Positions 40,701-48,789 of a stretch of 64,000 nucleotides of DNA are shown here, piece after piece. Source of the stretch: Sphingobacteriaceae bacterium (GTDB taxonomy: Bacteria; Bacteroidota; Bacteroidia; UBA7662); assembly GCA_013824115.1 (NCBI GenBank), contig PNNG01000010.1, positions 1 through 64,000 of the forward strand. Reading direction: 5' to 3'. Below the pieces are notes generated by a model. It saw only the letters and a program-made list of their open reading frames with translations. It made no database searches and was not told the DNA's origin. How positions within the stretch are numbered: position 1 is the first letter of the stretch; each line of letters begins with the position of its first letter. A program made the translations under genes and the position numbers.

Positions 40701-41184
40701 AAATGGTTTCGATGTATTCGTTTTTGTAGGTTACGTAGGGATCTTTCAAATCAACCCAGTAGCCCATTTGTTCTGTGAGTTCTTCCCACAGCCCAGTGAA
40801 TTCCATCACATCCTGGCGGCAAAGACGGTTGTACTCTTCTACACTGATTTTTTTGCCGATGTCGTCTTTGGTAATGCCCAACTTCTTCTCTACCTGCAAC
40901 TCAATGGGCAGTCCGTGCGTATCCCAGCCGCTTTTGCGCTTCACCTGCTTGCCTTGCATGGTTTGGAAGCGACAAAATATGTCCTTGATGGCGCGTGCCA
41001 TCACGTGGTGGATGCCAGGAATGCCGTTGGCCGAGGGTGGACCTTCGTAAAACACAAAGGCCGGGGCACCTTCACGCTCGCTGATGCTGCGTTCGAAAAT
41101 GCCTTCTTTTTTCCACCAGGCAGCGATGTCGCGGTTAACGGCGGTGAGGTCGAGCTGTTTGTATTCGGGATAGGTATTAGCCAT
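37795..41184 (-). CDS. ileS: isoleucyl-tRNA synthetase
   Basis: 1129 residues, class I synthetase of the long eukaryote-like (ileS2) type. 'YEGPPSANGIPGIHHVMARAIKD' contains the HIGH-equivalent (GIHH); 'KMSKRLGNAIDP' is KMSKS (KMSKR). 'KRKSGWDTHGLPIELQVEK' and the editing-domain 'LAWTTTPWTLPSNTALAVG' are intact. C-terminal anticodon domain includes 'QEFVDEHLSNWYVRLCRRRFW'. Overlaps the MMPL stop by 8 bases and is 4 bases before the TraR-like gene. The length and the KMSKR form fit the mupirocin-insensitive clade, an inference only. Confidence 0.96.
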   Translation of the reverse strand: MANTYPEYKQLDLTAVNRDIAAWWKKEGIFERSISEREGAPAFVFYEGPPSANGIPGIHHVMARAIKDIFCRFQTMQGKQVKRKSGWDTHGLPIELQVEKKLGITKDDIGKKISVEEYNRLCRQDVMEFTGLWEELTEQMGYWVDLKDPYVTYKNEYIETIWALLKRLHEKDLLYKGYTIQPFSPAAGTGLSSHELNQPGTYREVKDTSAVAQFKAEESSKFKVQSLVGAEIDTDLFFLAWTTTPWTLPSNTALAVGEKIDYVLVRTFNPYTHLPVTLILAEALMGKYFRPEQAELPLEGYEAGQKQVPYRVLGKFKGAALDGLRYEQLLPYAQPEDGDAFRVVLGDFVTTEDGTGMVHIAPSFGADDFRVAKQNGIGSLTLVDRRGRFVDAVNDATFPLAGMFVKEAYLSEEEKAEVLALQQDKLKAIIPNLSKYLSVDELITLKLKLENRAFKIEKYEHSYPHCWRTDKPILYYPLDSWFIRTTAYKERMVELNKTINWKPESTGTGRFGNWLENLVDWNLSRSRYWGTPLPIWRTEDGEESICIGSMEELRVQMEKARAAGISNPAEITDLHRPQVDEIVLVSPSGKPMYRETDLIDVWFDSGAMPYAQWHYPFENRDLIESGKAFPADFIAEGVDQTRGWFFTLHALAVMLFDSVAFKTVVSNGLVLDKEGNKMSKRLGNAIDPFKTLDQYGADATRWYIVSNSQPWDNLKFDLEGVKEVQRKFFGTLYNTYGFFALYANIDAFRYEQAEVPMAERPEIDRWVISLLNSLISEVEEAYASYEPTRAARAIQEFVDEHLSNWYVRLCRRRFWRGELNTDKLAAYQTLYRCLEVISQLMAPVAPFYAERLFRDLNQTTGRLSADSVHLALFPKADLQLIDKALESRMQLAQEVCSMVLSLRKKENIKVRQPLQKIMIPVLEPEQQAQIAAVAELIQTEVNVKEIEFLTDTTGVITKKVKPNFKTLGPKYPKQMKGIAVVLASFNQAQIADLERNNGVELDVEGTLCTLSREDVDILSEDIPGWLVASAGKLTVALDITVTEELKNEGIARELVNRIQKLRKDSDFEVTDRISVWLEDDEFVKAAVRDFKAYICGEILATDLELVRTFDVEPQEIEVDERTLRIVVKR

Positions 41185-43519
41185 GGGCTTGTGTAGATTC
41201 TAGTTTTTGTTGACGGATTTTGTCGCGACGGTCGAACGACAGGATAAGCGCTGGCAGCAGGAGCAAATTGCTGAGCATGGCCACCAGCAAAGTGCCACTG
41301 GTCATGAGTCCCAAGGCCACCGTTCCGCCGAATGAGCTGGCGCCAAAAATAATGAAGCCAAAGAAAAGGATGATGGAAGTATAAATCATACTGGGGCCTG
41401 TTTCACGCAGGGCTACCACTACCGTTTTGGGTATGTCCCAACTATGACGCATCAATTCCTGGCGGTATTTGGTGAGGAAGTGTATGCTGTCATCGATCGC
41501 TATGCCAAAAGCAATGCTAAAAATGAGTACCGTGCTGGGCTTGAGCGCCACCCCTAAATAGCCCATAACGCCTGCGGTAACCAAAAGCGGAAAGAGATTA
41601 GGAACGATGCTGATGACGATCACCTTCCATGAACGAAACAGCAAGGCCATGATGATACTGATGAGCGCAAAGGCCAAGCCAAGGCTACTTACCAAAGAAT
41701 TGATGAGGTAAGTATTGCCCTTCAAGAAGATCAAGCTGGTACCCGTGTATTGCACCTGGTTATTGGTGCCTTCCATCACTTTGGCAACTTCGGGCTTTAC
41801 CTCATCAAAGATGCGCCTCATTTCCAACGTTCCTACATCGGCCATGTTTAGACTGATGCGAATCACTTGTCGGGCCGAATCGGTGAGGGCATTCAGTGCT
41901 TTGTTGCTGCCTTCGCCCCGGGTACGCAGCAGGTATGGTAGCACAAAATTGCGTTCTTGGCTATTAGGAAGCCTAAAAAACGAAGAGTCGCCTCCGAAAT
42001 AAGCCTGGTTGGCCCCTTTTACCAGTTGAACAACCGATAATGGCTGGGCAAACTCAGCCCTATCGCTGAACAGTCGTTGTACTTCTTCGGCCTTGGCCAA
42101 TTGACTGGCCGATTGTGCGCCCCCTCGTCTGCCTGTGTCTATCAGGATTTCGAAAGGCATTACCCCCGTAAAGTGCTCTTCAAAAAAGCGCAAATCGGTA
42201 TACACCTTGTCTTTGTGCGGAAGGTCATCGACTATATAACTCAGCGCCTTCAATTGCGAAGCGCCCAAACCAGCCACCAAGGAAAGAAGTACCACCACAG
42301 CATAAATGGCATTGCGGTGGTGGGTAATGATGCGCTCCAACATGCTTACCAATCCAGCAACACGCACATTGTCGAGATGGCGCAATTGTTGGCGCTCAGG
42401 ACTCGGCAAATAGGCAAATACAGCAGGGATGAGGATGATGCTGGCCACAAAAACCAACATAATGCTGGTGGCTACCACAATGCCAAATTCCTTCAAAATC
42501 ACACTATCGGTGAGAGCAAACACCCCAAATCCTATGGCCGTTGTGGTATTGGTGATGAGGGTGGCAATGCCTATGCGCTCAACAATCCGGCTGAGTGCCT
42601 TTACTTTATTGCTGTGCTTGCGGTATTCGTCGTGGTATTTGTTCAGCAAGTAAACACAGTTTGGCACCCCAATCACCACAATGAGGGCGGGAATGAGCCC
42701 GCTTAAAATGGTGATTTTAAACCCAAACAAATGGATAAGGCCCATGGCCCAAACGGCCCCAATAATTACAACCAAAACCGGAAAAACAACCGCATAAAAG
42801 GAACGGAAAAAAAGAAACAGTACTACCGCGGTGACCAGAACGGCCAATACACTAAACAATTTAAGCTCATCGGCTACTTTGGTGCTGAAAACGGTACGTA
42901 TGTAAGGCAAGCCTGAATAATGCACTTGCACATCGTTTTGAACAGCAAAGGCATCCATGATGCGGGTTACCGAACGCACCGCTTCGATGCGGTCTTCGGT
43001 ATTGAGCACGTTGGCATCAAAGGTTACTGCCATGAGGGTGGTATTGGTTTCGGCATTGAGCAAAACCCCGGCGTATAACCGATTATTCAAGAGTTGATTT
43101 CTCACCTCGTTAATGTCATCCTGATTTTGGGGCAGGTGACTTACAACCGGCAAAAACTCAAACTTCCTCGCAATTTCATTCTTTTGGAGATAGGGAATAT
43201 TTCCAATGCTGATGGCGTTGGCTGTGAGTGGCAACTGCTTCACCCGCTCGGTTACTTTTACCCACTCATTGAAGAATTCAATTTCAAACAAGTCGTTGGT
43301 TTGCACCCCCACTACCATTACATTGCCATCGATGCCGAAGGTGCGCTGAAAGTCCTGATAAACTTTGAGGTCGGGATCGTTTTCTGGAATGAGCCTGTTT
43401 CCATCGTACGACATACGCACTTGGGCCGCTTGCCAGGCCATGAAGCCAGTTGCTAACAGCAGCACCACCAAAAGTGCGGCGCGGTTACGAAGAATAAATC
43501 GGGCTAGAAAAATCCACAT
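41177..43519 (-). CDS. RND/MMPL-family transporter (HAE3-like)
   Basis: 780 residues from ATG 43519, preferred because a -7 element TACTTTTG ends 15 bases upstream; the frame reads back to 43600. Twelve membrane helices with two large periplasmic loops (about 35-215 and 415-600). Sterol-sensing-type helices: 'VLAVLVTAVVLFLFFRSFYA', 'IGIATLITNTTTAIGFGVFAL', 'SIAFGIAIDDSIHFLTKYR' with the proton-relay Asp pair, 'TGPSMIYTSIILFFGF'. HAE3 relatives move hydrophobic lipids or drugs; the substrate is unknown. First gene of the ileS operon and overlaps ileS by 8 bases. Confidence 0.9.
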   Translation of the reverse strand: MWIFLARFILRNRAALLVVLLLATGFMAWQAAQVRMSYDGNRLIPENDPDLKVYQDFQRTFGIDGNVMVVGVQTNDLFEIEFFNEWVKVTERVKQLPLTANAISIGNIPYLQKNEIARKFEFLPVVSHLPQNQDDINEVRNQLLNNRLYAGVLLNAETNTTLMAVTFDANVLNTEDRIEAVRSVTRIMDAFAVQNDVQVHYSGLPYIRTVFSTKVADELKLFSVLAVLVTAVVLFLFFRSFYAVVFPVLVVIIGAVWAMGLIHLFGFKITILSGLIPALIVVIGVPNCVYLLNKYHDEYRKHSNKVKALSRIVERIGIATLITNTTTAIGFGVFALTDSVILKEFGIVVATSIMLVFVASIILIPAVFAYLPSPERQQLRHLDNVRVAGLVSMLERIITHHRNAIYAVVVLLSLVAGLGASQLKALSYIVDDLPHKDKVYTDLRFFEEHFTGVMPFEILIDTGRRGGAQSASQLAKAEEVQRLFSDRAEFAQPLSVVQLVKGANQAYFGGDSSFFRLPNSQERNFVLPYLLRTRGEGSNKALNALTDSARQVIRISLNMADVGTLEMRRIFDEVKPEVAKVMEGTNNQVQYTGTSLIFLKGNTYLINSLVSSLGLAFALISIIMALLFRSWKVIVISIVPNLFPLLVTAGVMGYLGVALKPSTVLIFSIAFGIAIDDSIHFLTKYRQELMRHSWDIPKTVVVALRETGPSMIYTSIILFFGFIIFGASSFGGTVALGLMTSGTLLVAMLSNLLLLPALILSFDRRDKIRQQKLESTQAHG

Positions 43520-43534
43520 ACGCAAAAAATCCCA

Positions 43535-43542
43535 CAAAAGTA
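43535..43542 (-). promoter_or_regulatory. -7 element for MMPL-ileS-traR-lspA operon
   Basis: TACTTTTG on the minus strand matches TAnnTTTG and lies 15 bases before ATG 43519. No good TTG partner was seen. Confidence 0.5.
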
Positions 43543-43611
43543 TTGAAAATCGACCGCATTGCCCAGCCGAATTAGGCCCAATCCGGTGGTTGGTTGTCAA
43601 TTCAGCCTAAA

Positions 43612-43643
43612 AAGCAAAAAGGTTGAGCTATGCCCAACCTTTC
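43612..43643 (-). terminator. intrinsic terminator after glutathione peroxidase
   Basis: Minus-strand stem GGTTGgGC / GCtCAACC (GGTTG/CAACC, inner GC pair), followed by T5. It lies 25 bases after the peroxidase stop and upstream of the MMPL promoter. Confidence 0.8.
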
Positions 43644-43663
43644 TACTTAAAACCAACGAACCA

Positions 43664-44182
43664 TTATAATTTCGAAACGATTTCGTCACCCAAAGGCTTC
43701 ACCGAACTGCCGTAGCTGTCGATGAGCTGGCCCTTTTCATCCACCAAAAACTTATGGAAATTCCAGCGCACCTGGCTGTCTTTCACGCCATTGAGTTCTT
43801 TGCTAGTCAACCATTTGTAAATGGGGTGGGTCTTATCACCTTTCACGGTAATTTTTTCGGCCATCAAAAAGGTAACGCCATAATTCTTCTCACAAAAAGC
43901 AGCAATTTCCTTTTCGCTGCCGGGCTCTTGGCCACCAAAATCGTTGCAAGGAAAACCAATCACCACTACTTTATTCCCATGTTTCTTGTGAAGCTCCTCG
44001 AGTTGTTTGTATTGCGGCGTATAGCCACACTCCGAAGCAGTGTTCACAAACAAAATCTTTTTGCCTTTGAAATCCGACAGCTTAATGGTTTTGCCATCGA
44101 TGCTTTTGAAGCTGTATTCGTGGATGTTTTTAGCGGGGGGGGTGAGCAATGCGCTCAAGGCTACAATCAGGGTAAGAAACAT
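43664..44182 (-). CDS. exported glutathione/thioredoxin peroxidase
   Basis: 172 residues; a short hydrophobic N-terminus 'FLTLIVALSALLTPPA' suggests export or membrane anchoring. Thioredoxin fold with the catalytic triad: Cys52 in 'NTASECGYT', Gln85 in 'GFPCNDFGGQEPG', Trp140 in 'VRWNFHKFLV'. The Cys form, lacking selenocysteine, usually uses thioredoxin. It reduces hydroperoxides. Single-gene unit ending in the terminator at 43612. A C8 run at 44135-44142 falls in codons 14-16. Confidence 0.93.
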   Translation of the reverse strand: MFLTLIVALSALLTPPAKNIHEYSFKSIDGKTIKLSDFKGKKILFVNTASECGYTPQYKQLEELHKKHGNKVVVIGFPCNDFGGQEPGSEKEIAAFCEKNYGVTFLMAEKITVKGDKTHPIYKWLTSKELNGVKDSQVRWNFHKFLVDEKGQLIDSYGSSVKPLGDEIVSKL

Positions 44183-44239
44183 GATGGATAATTTATAATG
44201 AACAACAGCCAGCAGGATAAAAAGTTTCAGGACGGCGGC

Positions 44240-45469
44240 TCAACTTTTTTCCGTAGCCACGCTGTTGGCCATGACCCAACCCGCGCTCCAGGCCGCCTGG
44301 AAATTGAATCCACCGGTCAATGCATCGATGTCGAGCAGTTCTCCAGCCAAATAGAGCCCTGGAATTTGTCGGCACTCCATACTGGTAAAGTCGATAGCTT
44401 CGCGAGCTACCCCGCCGGAGGTTACAAACTCTTCTTTGAAAGTGGTTTTGCCTGAAGCCAGGAGCTCGTGGTTGAGTAGCAGCTCTACCAGGCGGTTGAT
44501 GTGCTTGTTATTCACCTCACTCCAGCGCTGGTTTTCATCTATGCCCGCCTGCTGCAGCAGAAAAAGGCGCAACCGCGCAGGCAAATCCACTTCAAAACGA
44601 TTCACCACCTTAGCGGAACCCGCATAGGACCGGTAATCTTCAAACAAGGCACGCAAACTGTCGGCATCTTCCTCAGGCAACCAACTTACCAGCACCCTAA
44701 AACGGTATTGACGCTGGTGCAACTCGCGGGCAGCCAAGGCAGAAAGTTTGAGTACGGCCGGACCGCTTATACCCCAGTGCGTGATGAGCAACGGCCCCGT
44801 TTGTTCCTTCTTGAACTCGGGCAAACGAATGCGGGCCGAGGGCACACTCACCCCCATGAGGGCGGTGATGGGGTTTTTAGGCAGGTTGAAAGTAAATAAG
44901 GACGGTACGGGCGATACCACTGGTAAACCCAAATCTTTCAACCATTGGTAACCGGCTTCATTGGGGTGCCCGCCAGTGGCCAACAATACCTTTTTGGCTT
45001 TGATGGTTTCACCTTGGCGAAATTTTAGCTGGAAACCCGCCGGTTGCGGCTCCAGGTGTTGTACATCGTGTTGCAGTAGCACCTCCACCCCATAGGTTTG
45101 GGCTTCACGCAACAAACAATCGATGATGCTTTGGCTGCTGTCGGAAACTGGAAACATGCGGCCATCGGCTTCTGCTTTGAGCTTCACCCCCCTGCTTTCG
45201 AACCACTGCACCGTATCGCCCGTGCTAAAGCGGGCAAACAATTGGCGGAGCTCTTTCTGTCCGCGTGGATAGTATTTCACCAATTCGGCCGGATCGAAAC
45301 AGGCATGGGTTACATTGCATCTGCCGCCACCCGAAATACGCACCTTGGCAAGCACTTGCTTCGACTGTTCGAAAATGGCAATGCGCCACCGTGGTTGCAA
45401 ACGCGCGGCATTTACCGCCGCAAAAAACCCAGCTGCGCCGCCACCTACCACTGCCAAATCGTAGAACAT
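44240..45469 (-). CDS. BaiN/YhiN-like FAD-dependent oxidoreductase (HI0933 family)
   Basis: 409 residues. Rossmann FAD motif 'DLAVVGGGAAGFFAAVNAA', 'ISGGGRCNVTHAC' (family signature), 'KVLLATGGHPNEAGYQWL', 'THWGISGPAVLKLSALAA', 'TSGGVAREAIDF', and the C-terminal 'GLYLAGELLDIDALTGGFNFQAAWSAGW'. Homologues include flavoproteins that reduce unsaturated ketones; in most bacteria the substrate is unknown. The start is fixed by the -7 element TAGCTTTG ending 4 bases upstream, which predicts a leaderless mRNA. Confidence 0.93.
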   Translation of the reverse strand: MFYDLAVVGGGAAGFFAAVNAARLQPRWRIAIFEQSKQVLAKVRISGGGRCNVTHACFDPAELVKYYPRGQKELRQLFARFSTGDTVQWFESRGVKLKAEADGRMFPVSDSSQSIIDCLLREAQTYGVEVLLQHDVQHLEPQPAGFQLKFRQGETIKAKKVLLATGGHPNEAGYQWLKDLGLPVVSPVPSLFTFNLPKNPITALMGVSVPSARIRLPEFKKEQTGPLLITHWGISGPAVLKLSALAARELHQRQYRFRVLVSWLPEEDADSLRALFEDYRSYAGSAKVVNRFEVDLPARLRLFLLQQAGIDENQRWSEVNNKHINRLVELLLNHELLASGKTTFKEEFVTSGGVAREAIDFTSMECRQIPGLYLAGELLDIDALTGGFNFQAAWSAGWVMANSVATEKS

Positions 45470-45473
45470 GCTG

Positions 45474-45481
45474 CAAAGCTA
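45474..45481 (-). promoter_or_regulatory. -7 element abutting the BaiN-like start
   Basis: TAGCTTTG on the minus strand; exactly 4 bases separate it from ATG 45469. The nearest TTG is 16 bases upstream (45498-45500). Confidence 0.6.
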
Positions 45482-45547
45482 CGCTTTTGACGGAAAGCAA
45501 AAGCTTCGACTCATTGTAACATCCATGTCAAAATACAAGCAGCCTGC

Positions 45548-46870
45548 ATGCATTTTCCAAAAAGAAAGGTAGCTTCATGCATGAGATTATTATCGACGCT
45601 CGCTTTCATAGCAGCCGCACACACCTCTTTGGCTCAAAACAACCTGATTGGTTTGTTCAACACCAACACCAGAATCGACGATTTCACCATGAGCCTTCAG
45701 GGTGTGGGCTACCTAGCAAGCAATGGCCCCTCTTTGGTCTACAAAACCACCGACGGTGGACTAACCTTTACTGCTTCGCTCGACTTCGTATTTATAAACA
45801 ATACCTACTTACGCAGCATCAAAACCATGGGCGATAGCGTGGTTATCCTAGGCACACTTACCCGCGACCATACCCTCTACCGCAGCCTGAACGCTGGAGC
45901 AAGCTGGCAAAACATCACCCCCAATTTACCCGATTCAGTTCATGCCATTTGCGGATTGTCGGTAGTGGGCGACTCCCTCATTTATGGCACCGGACGTTAT
46001 TTTGGCGATGCCTACCTCATCAAAAGCAGCGATCTCGGCAATACTTGGCAATTCATCGACATGCGGCCTTGGGCATCTAACCTGATTGATGTGCACTTCT
46101 TCACCGACAAACATGGCTATGTGGTGGGTAGAGCAGCACAAGCCAACCAAGGAGCTATACTGTTGGAGACCGTTGATGGAGGCATAAACTGGACCCCGAA
46201 ATGGGTATCAAACGTTGCTGGCGATCGTGCTTGGAAGTTTTTTATGCGCGATCCAGCACATTTCTATGTGTCTATTGAAAACAGCCAACCCATTGCCAAC
46301 CGCTACTATTCTTCTTCCGACTCAGGTCAGAGCTGGAGGGTGGATACCATGGGAACCCTGAGCTTGCCTATGCTTCAGTCGGTGGGCTTTATCAATGCCG
46401 ATACTGGCTTTGCAGGTGGCCATTTTGCCGGGTACGCCTACACCTACGATGGTGGCGCAACCTGGCAACAGAGTGGGCCCTTTCAAGGCTTCAACCGGAT
46501 GCTGAAAATGGGTGACCGGCTTTTCATGTCGGGTCGTAATTTTTGCTATTTCGGTCCAGCCAACAGCGTTTCCGTAAAACCACCTTGGCTGGCTCCGCTA
46601 AGGAAGATACACCGCATCGAACGCATTTTCCCCAATCCCATTGCGTCGGGAGAGCTTCTTAAAGTGCGTTTTACCGCAGCTAAGTTGACCAATGTGGGTT
46701 TTGCACTGACCGATGTGCAAGGTAAAATCATATTTGAATGGCCCAATATAGAGGCTGCAGAAGGCAGCAACGATTTGGAGTTAAGGTTGCCTGGCCTGCC
46801 AAGTGGAAACTACCTAATTCAAGCTTTTACCGACATTGAACACCATCAACAAAGGCTGATTATTCGGTAA
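45548..46870 (+). CDS. T9SS-secreted protein with BNR/YCF48-like propeller
   Basis: 440 residues from ATG 45548; ATG 45581 ('MRLLSTLAFIAAAHTSLAQ') would give a cleaner short signal peptide and is equally possible. The middle is a BNR/photosynthesis-stability-like repeat propeller: 'PSLVYKTTDGGLTFTASLDF', 'LYRSLNAGASWQNITPN', 'ETVDGGINWTPKW', 'YSSSDSGQSWRVDTM'. The last 80 residues are a T9SS type A sorting domain: 'IERIFPNPIASGELLKVRF', 'VQGKIIFEW' and 'LPSGNYLIQAF'. It should be delivered to the surface by type IX secretion; the substrate or ligand is unknown. Confidence 0.88.
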   Translation: MHFPKRKVASCMRLLSTLAFIAAAHTSLAQNNLIGLFNTNTRIDDFTMSLQGVGYLASNGPSLVYKTTDGGLTFTASLDFVFINNTYLRSIKTMGDSVVILGTLTRDHTLYRSLNAGASWQNITPNLPDSVHAICGLSVVGDSLIYGTGRYFGDAYLIKSSDLGNTWQFIDMRPWASNLIDVHFFTDKHGYVVGRAAQANQGAILLETVDGGINWTPKWVSNVAGDRAWKFFMRDPAHFYVSIENSQPIANRYYSSSDSGQSWRVDTMGTLSLPMLQSVGFINADTGFAGGHFAGYAYTYDGGATWQQSGPFQGFNRMLKMGDRLFMSGRNFCYFGPANSVSVKPPWLAPLRKIHRIERIFPNPIASGELLKVRFTAAKLTNVGFALTDVQGKIIFEWPNIEAAEGSNDLELRLPGLPSGNYLIQAFTDIEHHQQRLIIR

Positions 46871-46872
46871 TA

Positions 46873-46895
46873 CGCAACCAACTTACTCGGTTGCG
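46873..46895. terminator. hairpin between convergent genes, possible bidirectional terminator
   Basis: Perfect 7-bp stem CGCAACC / GGTTGCG with a 9-base loop between the T9SS protein stop and the M23 peptidase stop. There is no clear T tract on either side, so termination is uncertain. Confidence 0.35.
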
Positions 46896-48091
46896 GGCAG
46901 CTCTACTTTGTTTAACAGCACCATCACGCTATCACGGTGGGCATTGTAAGCAGCACGGTCTTTTTGGGGAAGCGGATCGGCGGGTGGTGTTTGAATGCGG
47001 TTGGGATTTACCTGTACCCCGTTTTCCCAAAATCTGAAACACAGGTGCGGGCCTGTTGACAAGCCCGTGCTGCCCACATATCCGATTACTTGGCCCTGAC
47101 TCACCCGTGCACCGCTTCTAACTCCCGGGGCTATGCGACTCATGTGCAAATAGCCCGTTGCGTGGTTTTTACTATGCTTAAGCTTCACAAAATTGCCGTT
47201 TCCTCCTCGATAGCCCGCTTCTAAAACCACTCCATCGCCAATAGCGCGAATGGGCGTTCCGGTTGGAGCAGCGTAATCGACTCCTAAATGCGGTCTCCGC
47301 GTTTTAAGCACCGGATGTAATCTGCTGGAAGAAAAATTAGAGCTGATGCGGCTGTATTCAAGTGGGGCCTTGAGATAACGCTTGCGCATGCTCTCGCCCT
47401 TTTCGTTGTAATATTGATTGGCTTTGCCGTTTTCCCACAAAATGGCGTAGTACGATTTGTTTCGGTGAAAAAACTCTGCTGCAATGATTTTGCCTGTTCC
47501 ATACGGCTTGCCTTCTACGGTCTTTTCTTCGTACACCACCCTGAAAAAATCGCCTTTTTGAATGCTGAAGAAGTCTACCGTCCAGTCGAACACCCCTGCC
47601 AAACGTACTGCCAATTCTTGGGTTGCTCCTGCATCGAGTACGGTTTTGAAAAGCGAACTGTTGATGACCCCACCCAAAGAACGCACTTGGGTTTCAATGG
47701 GTCGGTCGAAACGCTGCACTTTGGGCAAACTGTCGGTAAAATCGAAAATGAAATAGCTTACCAAGTCCTTTTCGTAAATCCAATAGCGCAGTCGGCTTGT
47801 ATCGCTGATGGTGGTGTAAGCTTGTCCCGCCCTGAGGGCTCTAACATCGAATATGCCTTGAGATGCATCTACCACTTGCTGTACGGCTTGACCACTCAAT
47901 CCGTGTCGGTTTAAAATGAGGCTGAGATTATCTCCTTTTTGCACCTCTTGTTGTTTTACCTCAAGCGAATCAACAACAAGCCCATAGAGCAAGGTGGGTT
48001 CATGCACATGCTGATCCTCTGGCTTTTGCTCTTTGGGCTTACAAGCAGCCAGCAATACCAACAAACAGAATAGGAGCCGCAGTTTAGGCAT
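46883..48091 (-). CDS. M23-family metallopeptidase lipoprotein
   Basis: 402 residues, lipobox 'LLAAC' (Cys17). A LysM/OapA-like segment 'VQKGDNLSLILNRHGL' (50-65) precedes the M23 domain, with zinc ligands His268 and Asp272 in 'PHLGVDYAAPTGTP', and the catalytic 'STGPHLCFRFW'. The third ligand position of the usual HLHF motif is Cys351 here (HLCF). Related Bacteroidota proteins share this HxC form. It probably cuts peptidoglycan crosslinks in the periplasm or outer-membrane face. Overlaps idi by 8 bases; its start codon lies within the idi 3' end. Confidence 0.9.
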   Translation of the reverse strand: MPKLRLLFCLLVLLAACKPKEQKPEDQHVHEPTLLYGLVVDSLEVKQQEVQKGDNLSLILNRHGLSGQAVQQVVDASQGIFDVRALRAGQAYTTISDTSRLRYWIYEKDLVSYFIFDFTDSLPKVQRFDRPIETQVRSLGGVINSSLFKTVLDAGATQELAVRLAGVFDWTVDFFSIQKGDFFRVVYEEKTVEGKPYGTGKIIAAEFFHRNKSYYAILWENGKANQYYNEKGESMRKRYLKAPLEYSRISSNFSSSRLHPVLKTRRPHLGVDYAAPTGTPIRAIGDGVVLEAGYRGGNGNFVKLKHSKNHATGYLHMSRIAPGVRSGARVSQGQVIGYVGSTGLSTGPHLCFRFWENGVQVNPNRIQTPPADPLPQKDRAAYNAHRDSVMVLLNKVELPATE

Positions 48092-48644
48092 GGCCCCCCG
48101 CTTTGGCGAGGTGGGCTTTCACCTGTTCGTAAATGTGCTTGAACCAGAAAGTGAATTCCTCAGGCTTTTCAGCCATCCACTTATCGAGTTCCACCAGGCT
48201 CACCCAGCGATAATCGGCCACTTCTTCCGGATTCAAATGCGGAATTGGCTCGGCATGTCCAAAAAATACATGGTCGTATTCGTGCTCGGTCAGACCATTC
48301 TCGAAATCGGTGCGGTACAAAAAAGCAAAGGCATGTTCCAATTCGCAATCGAAACCCATTTCTTCCATCAATCGGCGATGAGCAGCTTGTTCATTGGTTT
48401 CGCCGGGGGAAGGATGACTGCAGCATGTATTGGTCCACAAGCCGCCGCTGTGGTACTTTTCAAAAGCCCGCTGCTGCAACATGAGCTCTCCCAGTTTGTT
48501 AAATACAAATACCGAGAAGGCACGGTGTAACGTACCATCTTGGTGTACCTGCATTTTGGGAGCCACGCCAATCTCCTGATCATTGGTATCTACCAAAATC
48601 ACCAAGGGTTCGTCTATTTGTGGAGGGGTAAGTTGTTGCGTCAT
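48084..48644 (-). CDS. idi: isopentenyl-diphosphate delta-isomerase, type I
   Basis: 186 residues, Nudix-like fold. Isomerises IPP to DMAPP with Zn/Mg. 'LHRAFSVFVFNKLGELMLQQR', 'GLWTNTCCSHPSPGETNEQAA' with the catalytic Cys, Nudix-like 'RRLMEEMGF', 'TEHEYDHVFFG' with catalytic Glu, and 'ADYRWVSLVEL'. Bacteria using the MEP pathway can dispense with idi, yet dxs is present at 7308; idi then rebalances the two precursors. Start 48644 follows a -7 element by 8 bases. Confidence 0.95.
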   Translation of the reverse strand: MTQQLTPPQIDEPLVILVDTNDQEIGVAPKMQVHQDGTLHRAFSVFVFNKLGELMLQQRAFEKYHSGGLWTNTCCSHPSPGETNEQAAHRRLMEEMGFDCELEHAFAFLYRTDFENGLTEHEYDHVFFGHAEPIPHLNPEEVADYRWVSLVELDKWMAEKPEEFTFWFKHIYEQVKAHLAKAGGHA

Positions 48645-48652
48645 GCGAACTT

Positions 48653-48660
48653 CAAAACTA
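48653..48660 (-). promoter_or_regulatory. -7 element for idi-M23 operon
   Basis: TAGTTTTG on the minus strand, 8 bases before ATG 48644. Confidence 0.5.
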
Positions 48661-48726
48661 AGGCAATTCTGCTTAAAAATTGGCGGGAATTATGCATTTA
48701 TCAATTTTTCGGATTTTCAGCCGAAC

Positions 48727-48769
48727 ATAAAAAAACCTCCCAATAGCTTAAGAAAAGTACTGGGAGGCG
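48727..48769 (-). terminator. Rho-independent terminator of the DUF6268 operon
   Basis: Minus-strand stem CCTCCCA / TGGGAGG with a long (20-base) loop and T7 tail, 20 bases after the DUF6268 stop. Confidence 0.85.
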
Positions 48770-48789
48770 TAACAGGCAGATTGCGCTGC

